In this document: positions 56,701 through 64,000 of the stretch, in pieces | How positions within the stretch are numbered: the stretch's first letter is position 1 | Layout of the letters: each line of letters starts with the position of its first letter | Notes under the pieces: model-generated | The model's input: only the letters and a program-made list of their open reading frames with translations | Databases searched by the model: none | What the model was told of the DNA's origin: nothing | Translations under genes and position numbers: made by a program | Source of the DNA: Siderastrea radians | Taxonomy: Eukaryota; Cnidaria; Anthozoa; Scleractinia; Rhizangiidae | Direction of reading: 5' to 3' | Length of the DNA: 64,000 nucleotides | NCBI GenBank assembly: GCA_964017195.1 | Contig: OZ024892.1 | Location: 4,508,366 to 4,572,365 of the forward strand

Positions 56701-59700
56701 CGCATGAAAAATATATACTGCGCGAAATGTAAACACGCGAAAATTAATACCATGTTATTGTATTAAAATAATAAAAAAATACTTTAAAAATTCAATTTTG
56801 GAACTGCAACTATCTACCTTTAAAAATATATTTTCGTCTTATTTTTGACTAGCACCCATCCTCTGATTACTGTTTCGAGCTTGTAAGTTGGTTCAAATTT
56901 CTTTAGTTCAAACAATGAAGGTTCTGTTTAATTGAGCAAGTCTGACGACTGATCCATAAAACACTGACAAAATCGCGAAATTTAATACACTTTTTCTATA
57001 GTTTTTCTTGCAATCGCGAAAATTAATACTCGTGAAATTCGGCTCTCGAATTTTCTCGAAATTATAATTAAGTACGCACGAAAATTAGTAAGAATAAGGT
57101 AGTCAACGAATATCTATTGATCTTTAAGTCATTTCCAAGCAAGAAACAGCCAATCAAGGAATTCGGTTTATCCTTAATAAATGCTTAACAAACAGTTGTC
57201 CATATTTGATAGAAAATCCTATGACATATTCTTTAATCGATACCATGTATCAATGTCTTTCTTTTCAGAAAATATCACCATGATGATACGCAATTTCCAA
57301 TTTTCAGTTTCCTCCGATCACAAAATCAGCTATCCAAAAGAGAAAAGGAGAATGCTGTCTTTGCAACTTTAATGACTTTGGTGGAGGAAACACCTGACCC
57401 TTCTCGCATCTGCACTATTCAACCCAGAAATGTTATGGAAAACCGGTCATTTTTAGTGGACACCTCCAAACTAAGAGACATAAATGACTTACTTGCTGAT
57501 GACTCAGGGTCTTGGATTAACAATGGGCAGCATAAGTTTCATTACGAGCAGGACAGCGATGGAGTTTTCCAAAGGGTTGGTAGAAGGGCATCATTCAATA
57601 CGAGTCTTCTCAGAGAGCCATGGGTGACGTTGCATAGGCATTATTATGACAACAGAGACTCGAAGGACAGCAGTGAATCTAGAGACTTTCACAGGATTAT
57701 ATCTTTTGTGACAGGTAGGGTGTAATAAATACTAATTTATATACTCAACCTCAGGGTAAGGTATTTCCCTACGTAGAGTATATGATGTAATCTACCATCA
57801 CTTACTTAGGGCGCGTTCGTTTTTGGATCAATCCCAAATAAAAACAATTGAAATAATGCGAGATAGCATTCGTTTGGCTGTTCTTCTCATTCTGTACGTA
57901 TTACCTGGATTTTCATTCCGGCTATTCTTCTCCCACGAGCAGAGTAGCCGGAATATATTCCCGAATATATTCTTATTCCAGAATATTGACAAACGAACGA
58001 GCCCTTAAATTAAAAAAAACCTAAATGAAATTTGGCTTTTGGACTCAAGTATTTCAAATTGGTAATGTAGCTGTTATTTATAATCCACAGACGACAAAGG
58101 CAATAGGCTACCACGCACAAAGGTGGAATACCAATTCACTGACGAGGAGCACAGATTTACAGTACGCCAACACGGCAATAGTAAGCAAGGAGACAAACCC
58201 TATGTCAGAACACAAAGCAGCACCATAACAAGTCTTAAAGAGGAAGTATGTAAGAGCCAGCCAAGGATGGCTATCGATAAAGTGGCTGAAGATCAGGGTG
58301 GTATGATGGGTGGCCATAGTGCTGGTTCTTGGCCTAGGGATGTCAAGCAGGCTTACAATCTGAAATGCAATAGCAAACCTCGCAGCACAGTAAGTGGAAC
58401 TGATCCTTACTTGGCACTTGTAATGCAGTGTAAAGAAGAAGCGAAGGATAATAAAACAGCGTACATCCGGAAAGTTATTTGTGCACCGGAACCAATAGTG
58501 ATTCTGTCTACAGAAGAACAATTGGACGGCATGGAACGTTTCTGTACAAATGGTGCCAACTTTGGTGTGTTCTCCATAGATCCAACGTTTGACCTTGGTG
58601 CCTTCAGTGTAACCACTACCACGTACGAGCACTTAAATCTTCTCAGCCGTCGCAGTGGGGTGAACCCCGTGATGATAGGGCCATTGATGATTCACCAAAA
58701 AAAAGAAAAGGCGACATACAACATCTTTGCAGATCACTTACTGAATTCAAGACCGCAGCTGAGAAACTTGCAAGTTGTTGGAACAGATGGTGAGGTAGCC
58801 TTGTCTTCACCATTCCTAGAAAAATGTCCCAATCTAATCCATCTTCTTTGTTTTAATCACTTCAAGAATAACGTTGTCCATCAGCTGAAATCAATCGGAG
58901 TTGATGAAAGTAATAGAAAGTGTATCGTGGCCGACATCTTTGGACAACAACAGGGGGCCAGATTTGAAGAAGGCATCGTTGATTCCGAAGATGAAGAAGA
59001 GTTTCTAGTCCGACTTGATACTCTCAAGAGCGTGTGGAGTGAGCGGCTTGGGTCGAAAGGGCTACAATTCCATAAATGGTTCCTAAAGCACAAAGCTGAC
59101 GCAATGAGAAAGAAGATGCTGCCTGTCGTACGACAGAAGGCAGGACTTGGAAAGCCACCGAAACCTTATTACAGCAACAGAGTAGAATGTGCCAACAGCC
59201 TTCTTAGTAGTGAAACGGATAACAGAGAGTCCGCCGTTGATGAGTTCGTCGCTAAGATGAGAGATCTAACTGAAAGGCAAGCACGGAATGTTAGATGGGC
59301 TATTATCGATAAGGGGCCGTTCCGTCTACATCCATCTTTACGCCATTTGCAGCTATTAGAGGAGACGTGGATTGTGATGTCCAAAGAAGAGAAAGATTCC
59401 TACGTTGAAATGGTCATGCTGTCAGATGTTTCTCAGTTTGCAGATGTGGAAGAGCTTCAGTCTAATATCAGTGAGGTGCAGAGATCTGATGATATGGGTG
59501 AAGATGTTTTGCCGCTTCTGTCAGATGCTGGAGACGTGGTGGATAGCTCTGATGCTGTCACTGAAGATGTCACCCATGGTTTGTCTTTACTAGCCAATGC
59601 AGCACTGAATGTGTTAGATGACTACGAAGAGCCTGTAATATCAGAAGTTCACCGAAGTGAAGAATTGTCCTTGATCACGTTTCGCGAATTCAGCCAATAT

Positions 59701-62700
59701 TTGGAAAACCAGCCTTCTGAAACCATCAAGGGAATCTATGAAAAGGCTGTCGAGCTTCTTCAAAAGCCCAATGCAATTGTCCGTGCCCCCGGGTGCGATG
59801 TGAAGGCAAGAATGGTGGAAAGTCGAAGATTGAAGGAAAGACCGCATCTTGTTACGCCAGGGAAAGGAAAAGGAGAATACAAGTGTGAGAAGAACTGCCC
59901 GCATTACAATGGCATTAAAATTTGTTCTCACGCAGTTGCAACGGCTCAAGCAAATGGCGAGTTGTTAGGCTTTCTTGAGTGGTTTCGGCAAACCAGTTCG
60001 AAGAAGACTACTAACCTGTCCTCAGTAGTCAAAACAGATATGCCAAAATATCCCGGCCGTAAGGGCGGTGTGCCATCAACAGCACGAAGATCTTGTAAGA
60101 AGCTGCCAATTGCAGAGCGTGTGAAGCGAACATACACTGCAGGTGAGGTGCCGAATACAAATCCCTTCTTCATGAAACAAATGAACACACGAATTAAAGT
60201 TTGTCAAGGTTGCAGACAGTCACTGAAGTCAACCAATGGTGAGCTTCAACCACCTCCATATGATTATTGTGTGGCGAGACAAGAACGGCGACCTTACACT
60301 GATCGTGCCAGTGGCCAGCTGCGTACTCCTTCCCGGGAATCTGATTCTCATTACCATCTGCGTGTGAAGTGCATCAAAGCTGTGGAGCCCTCATTTATCT
60401 GCACCTCTCTTGTAATCCCGGAAGATCTACCATTAACTGACACCCATAAAGCTTACATAAAGGAAGAATTTCAAATTTCCTTGGACGATTAAATGGCACA
60501 CCATGCCTGACACGGAACATAGAATTGAACGTTCTTTTCAAGTGTTCAAAACTATAAAATTTAAAGTAGTGTCGTTCAGTTGTTCTTTTGCTATCCGTTT
60601 TCCATGATGTACACTGATGATTTCTTTCAGAGTGTAGGTGTTCGTGTTGCCCATATTTGTATACTTGTGCCTGAAGTTCATATTCATAGAACTGGAAATT
60701 AAGTTTCGTAACTGTAATGCCGAAAGATTTTCCACTAATTGACATCCACAAGGCTTACAGTACAGTAGAATTCGGAATACCCTTGAGAATGGCACACCAT
60801 GCCTGTCACGGAACATGAGAATTAAACGTTTGGTTTTTTAAGTGTTCGAGTTATGATATTAAGTAGTGTCATTCAGTTGTCACTCTGAGATCAGTTTTCC
60901 ATGATGTACACTGATGATTTCATTCAGACTGTGGGTGTTTTTGTTGTTTTCAGTTATGTACTTGTGCCTGAAGTTCAAATTCATAGCACTGGAAATGAAG
61001 TTTGTTAACTGTAATTCCGGACGATTTTCCACTAACTGACATCCGTAAGGCTTACAGTGAACGATTAAGTGACAATCCATGCCTGTTACGGAATATAATT
61101 TTAATAAGTTTGTTAACAGCAACCGTTTGTTTTCGTTCTGAACTATTACTATGATCTGAAGTTACGCGTGTAACCGAGGAAAGGTTCCACTATAGCATGT
61201 GATCCGTTATTTCTTTGCATTAAAGTGTTTTAGTCATATTCTGAAGTCTCCAGCTATTGTATTGTCAATAAAATGTTCCTTTCGTGTTCGCAATACATTT
61301 ATAGCATCTTGAAGTGGAATAATGAACACTGAATACTTGAAAATAACTATTTCAGCTTTCTAACGCAATAATAGTACCATGATAACGATTAAAAAAATTT
61401 CAGGGCACAGAAAAGTGAACAACCGATAAGGAGATGCTTCAAATTAAAAGTCAGTAATCAGTTTGGATTATTTCGCTTCACCCTGATCGACCCGATAAGC
61501 ACGAAAACTATCGGTAACAGAAAACCCTCTATGCAATCATGAAAGGCAAACCTGTAACCAAACGATACGTACAGGCTGTACTATTTTATAAACTGACACA
61601 ACAACAAAGTAGCCCCGTAAAAATGTGACTCTTCCTTACCTTAATACTTTCAATGCATATGCTATCACTGCAAGACAGCCGCCATGTTTTATTTGCCGAA
61701 ATGTACGACGGGCATTGTTATAATTACCGCTGGAATCTGTATTGCTTGTTCGAAAATAAGCCCTAACCTTAAAAACACAACAATATGAAAGCCAAAATTA
61801 CGGCTGTTTAAGTCTTTAGGTACGGTTTTCAGTGGTGTTCCGAGGTGTTCCGCGGTGTTCCGGAATGTTCCGGAGTGTTCCGCGATGTTCCGGGGTGTTC
61901 CGTGGTGTTCCGGAATGTTCCGGAGTGTTCCGGGGTGTTCCGTGGTGTTCCGGGGTGTTCCGGAATGTTCCGGAGTGTTCCGGGGTGTTCCGGGGTGTTC
62001 CGGAGTGTTCCGGGGTGTTCCGGTGTTCCGGTGTTCCGGTGTTCCTGGTTTTAGTACATGCCCCCCCGAAGCGTGGAAGACCTAGTGTTGCAGAAAAAAA
62101 CACGCGGATAAGATTGAAAGAGTCTACATATGACCTCTGGTGTCAGAGAAAAGTAGACTTTGGCTTTGAGGGTGTCACACACAGTGAATTTGCAGAACTG
62201 CTGCTTCATAATTACAATGTACATGCTTCCATAAATGTCGATAGTGGAAATGATGCTAGTCGATTGTGTGACGATGGTGAACCTTCACCGACTGTAAGCA
62301 GCAGTAACCGTAAGTACTCTATTATCATCTGTAATTTTCTATGTGAATAGTTCTTTTGTCATACAAACAAAACATTCATGCGCGAACTTTTGAGCTGATT
62401 TACTGGGATCAACTAGCTTATGTATCATCAGTCAATCAATCTATCACTCAATCAATCAATTTTCTTTGTGTCTTAGCTAGTAGCCGGTGGAACCCTACTA
62501 AGGACAATGCAATTGTAGATAGAGTAAATAACGAGACATTACAATGAAAGCTGGTGAATTGGAAGTTTGTTGTTTATATTTTAGTCTCATTTTCTCCAAG
62601 ACTAACACAAATCTGCACTGTTTTCTTCCTTTTATTCAAAACCTGACAGGAAATGGAAGGCGTTCACTATTTCAGTCCACTCCCGTGAGGCCGCATCAGT

Positions 62701-63431
62701 CTGTACCTAACATGTTGCCTATTTCCCCTGTTAGTGGAGTGGAAATGGATCCTGTGTATGTTTCTTATTTATTGTTTATAGTTACAATAGTGTTAGGGTT
62801 ATCCTGACAACCATTAGTTGGTGAAAATTTTGTGGGCTGTTGAGGGCGCACCACACATCGGAGGACTTGGAATAACCTTCTAATCGACCCTCGTATGACC
62901 AACTTTCGTATAACTTGCAGATGCAGAAATGGAACGAACAACAATAATTTAAAAAACAAGTTCCATCTTGTATGGAGGATTGGTCATTTCTTAAATGGAT
63001 TGTGGCAGTTCTGTCAACTTCTTCCACCAGTTTTATGGAGCTGTTGCAGTCCATGTCAAATGGAAAGGACCCTTAGACTATTTATATTTTGTATTTTCAG
63101 GTGTTCTCTTGTCTCCACCATTCGCACAACTACACCTTCTCATATGGAAGACGCTACATATTCCCGGACAGTAGAAAACATCAATCCATTGTTTGCCAGT
63201 CTGGTTGGAAGTCCTTTTGATAAAGAGGACATGGATGACGTATCAGGGAGGTTTGTTGTCAACATGTATTTACAATGGGCATTGTCGTCACCCACCAGTA
63301 AAGATGCATTTGATTGGGTTATTGTTGTGTTCAAGAGACTACAAATTGAAATTGATAAACAAAAACACCATATAATGGGACAGCAAATTATAATTTATGG
63401 TTGGGCGTGGAAAGACAGCAAATACTACTGA
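53706..63431 (+). CDS. AT-hook-like host gene, split by the MULE insertion
   Basis: ATG 53706 starts a frame (MSRSPPK) that breaks off at 53725, where the transposon begins. The frame resumes after the second target duplication at 62071 and reads KRGRPSVAEKNTRIRLK, so without the transposon the two halves join in frame. KRGRP is an AT-hook core. Exons: 53706-53725 plus 62064/62071-62309; 62650-62755; 63101-63431. Junction phases agree (1, then 2), giving a stop at 63429. A small alternative exon (62478-62547, SSRWNPTKDN) also fits in phase but stops. The first part (YDLWCQRK, HSEFAELLL) resembles small cnidarian AT-hook proteins; the last exon (INPLFASLVG, DAFDWVIVVFKRL) is unrecognised. Probably nuclear and DNA-binding, by inference. 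This allele cannot express the normal N-terminus unless the MULE is spliced out. Confidence 0.6.
53719..53725. repeat. Left target-site duplication of the MULE
   Basis: CCCCGAA immediately before the element. The same word follows the right end at 62064-62070. It could be read as 8 bp (CCCCCGAA) if one C at the right junction belongs to the flank. Confidence 0.8.
53743..53955. repeat. Left inverted-terminal array of GGAACAC units
   Basis: About 20 units of GGAACACCCC with 10-13 bp spacing variants (GGAACACCGG, GGAACACCACG, GGAACACTCC). The plain 10-bp GGAACACCGG units are at the outer end. All six frames are nearly stop-free, which produces several spurious Arg/Asn/Thr/Pro-type and Val/Phe/Arg/Gly-type open frames. 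Confidence 0.9.
53956..55031. other. MULE 5' non-coding region
   Basis: Lies between the left array and the first transposase exon and should contain the promoter. No TATA box is evident close to 55032. Open frames on the minus strand are unsupported. Confidence 0.4.
55032..60492 (+). CDS. MULE transposase, seven exons, apparently intact
   Basis: Exons: 55032-55068, 55171-55207, 55342-55420, 55573-55619, 56507-56602, 57269-57714, 58091-60492. All introns are GT-AG and all phases match; the sum is 3144 nt, or 1047 residues plus stop. The N-terminal 60 residues are acidic (ESEDEDIGSG). The catalytic core follows the MULE pattern: SIDPTFD (Asp411), VGTDGEVAL (Asp480), CFNHF (Cys501, His504) and NRVECANSL (Glu613). 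A SWIM-like zinc finger lies at 846-861 (C-x3-C-x8-C-x-H). The last 150 residues are basic and Cys-containing (CQGCRQ). It should cut and join the element through its terminal repeats in the nucleus. I found no stop or frameshift. Exon boundaries are my reading of splice signals. Confidence 0.85.
55620..56506. other. MULE intron 4
   Basis: The longest intron, AT-rich, with a C-run at 56378-56388. No nested gene recognised. Confidence 0.5.
56603..57268. other. MULE intron 5
   Basis: AT-rich intron with donor AG|GTATGTG and acceptor CTTTTCAG. Small open frames within it are not supported. Confidence 0.5.
57809..58004. mobile_element. Harbinger-type MITE inside MULE intron 6
   Basis: A 196-bp element with ends GGGCGCGTTCGTTTTTGG and, inverted, GGGCTCGTTCGTTTGTC. 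Flanked by TTA (57806-57808 and 58005-58007). It lies wholly within the intron and leaves splice signals intact. The interior has opposed GAATATATTC-type palindromes. Confidence 0.75.
60418..61140 (+). repeat. Tandem duplication of the transposase tail and 3' UTR
   Basis: Three units about 300 bp apart. Each starts with a version of the last coding segment (GGAAGATCTACCATTAACTG, GAAAGATTTTCCACTAATTG, GGACGATTTTCCACTAACTG) and runs through CACACCATGCCTG into the UTR. Only the first is coding; units two and three are diverged and the third is incomplete. Confidence 0.8.
61267..61272 (+). terminator. AATAAA signal of the MULE transposase
   Basis: CAATAAAATG about 775 bp after the stop codon, past the duplicated 3' units, followed by a GT-rich stretch (TTCGTGTTCG). 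Confidence 0.55.
61273..61825. other. MULE 3' non-coding region
   Basis: Unassigned AT-rich sequence between the poly(A) signal and the right array. Confidence 0.4.
61826..62046. repeat. Right inverted-terminal array of GTGTTCCG units
   Basis: Inverted counterpart of the left array: about 21 units (GGTGTTCCGG, GAATGTTCCG, GAGTGTTCCG), with plain 10-bp units at the outer end. One stop-free frame runs from inside it into the host exon. Confidence 0.9.
62064..62070. repeat. Right target-site duplication of the MULE
   Basis: CCCCGAA directly after the right terminus, followed by GCGTGGAAGACC of the host exon. Confidence 0.8.
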
Positions 63432-63637
63432 CAACTGCGACTGAGCGGACGGGTGCACAGTCAAAATTTCCCATTAAAAATCTTACTCTTTCCCCACGAC
63501 CCCACGGGAGCATTTTGACGCGCCTTTGTAATGTAAGACCAATCGCGTGACAGATAAAGCGAAAAAAGGAAAATCGAATTCAAAAACCGTTTCTTTGCAC
63601 TCGGAAATTAATTCCATTATGCGTGATGCTTTCGAAG

Positions 63638-63738
63638 ATGAAGAGATTAGCTGATATGGATTGCACCATAGCTTCGCTTTGTCCCAAGCAGCCAAAAACA
63701 AGCAAAAATGTTGGATATTCACAACAGTGGAAATTTTG
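63638..63738 (+). CDS. Candidate first exon of another gene
   Basis: ATG 63638 opens MKRLADMDCTIASLCPKQ and runs to the donor TTTTG|GTAAGT at 63739. The strong donor and preceding GC-containing region make it a plausible first exon, but the gene would continue beyond the window and no family is recognised. The minus-strand open frame across the same bases is judged a shadow. Confidence 0.3.
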
Positions 63739-64000
63739 GTAAGTAAATAAAAACATTGGTATGCGATATACATGAGCGACAGTACTGTTGCACTGTTCAA
63801 AGTACACAACGGGCCGTTAAAATCATTGCGTTCAAATGGAACTCGGCAAAACTCTAAAAGAACCGAGCTGAAGGGTCTGGTTTATGAAATGGAATTCTAT
63901 CAAACTTAAAACTGTCGTGTCTCCGTTTGATCCACACGTATTATTCGTCGCTATTTTGAGAAAAATGGATACGAGACTGATAAGACGGTACTCAGTAGCT

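Larger units (their letters stand above)
53726..62063. mobile_element. Complete Mutator-like (MULE) transposon, 8.34 kb
   Basis: The ends are GGGCATGTACTAAAACC and GGTTTTAGTACATGCCC, perfect inverted repeats. Each is followed inward by a 220-240 bp array of a roughly 10-bp unit (CCGGAACACC on the left, its complement on the right). Flanked by CCCCGAA duplications. It encodes a DDE transposase with a SWIM-like finger in seven exons that join in frame, with a poly(A) signal at 61267. Tandem-repeat inverted termini recall the Drosophila FB/NOF foldback elements, which also carry a MULE-type transposase. Clean ends, an intact duplication and an open transposase suggest a recent, possibly active insertion. 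Confidence 0.9.

Noticed and set aside
58108..58632. 174-codon minus-strand frame in MULE exon 7
   Set aside because: Opposite the transposase, whose plus-strand frame has catalytic motifs.
63483..63809. 108-codon minus-strand frame at the right edge
   Set aside because: No signature, and it overlaps a better-supported plus-strand first-exon candidate.

Overview
The window looks like animal nuclear DNA, most likely from an anthozoan cnidarian such as a stony coral. The evidence is spliced genes with GT-AG introns, AATAAA signals, tRNA-derived SINE heads, many small inverted-repeat elements, and HEPN / NB-ARC / TPR genes of the kind greatly expanded in corals. The species assignment is inference. 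About two thirds of the window is transposon-derived or unassigned sequence.

Layout. (1) 1-7760: right-hand part of a Polinton/Maverick (adintovirus-like) element. It holds four small genes, one with a parvovirus-type phospholipase A2 domain, a divergent promoter, and a protein-primed type B DNA polymerase whose frame is broken. Capsid, protease, ATPase and integrase genes would lie left of the window. (2) 7958-11139: NB-ARC/TPR pseudogene (NLR1). (3) 11140-22235: repeats and unassigned sequence. (4) 22236-28141: a nearly intact two-exon HEPN / NB-ARC / TPR gene (NLR2), with a stop near its N-terminus and a decayed TPR tail. (5) 28142-35240: repeats, a Harbinger-type MITE, and a few minus-strand exons of an unknown gene. 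(6) 35490-38999: minus-strand fossil of a third such gene (NLR3), with a stop codon in its P-loop. (7) 39159-43604: foldback elements and a LINE 3' end. (8) 43721-46565: a piggyBac element with TTAA duplications and a frameshifted transposase. (9) 46640-53700: repeats, a SINE, and the promoter side of a host gene. (10) 53726-62063: a complete 8.3-kb Mutator-like (MULE) transposon. Its terminal inverted repeats are arrays of a roughly 10-bp unit, and its seven-exon transposase has matching phase at every junction. It has inserted 20 nt downstream of the start codon of an AT-hook-like host gene, whose remaining exons continue to 63431.

How the parts relate. The three NLR-like loci are paralogues at different stages of decay, and two share 3' flanking sequence, so this is a birth-and-death cluster of putative innate immune genes. 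The most striking element is the MULE: apparently intact and recent, sitting in a host reading frame, with stop-free terminal repeats that can be read in frame into the disrupted host exon.
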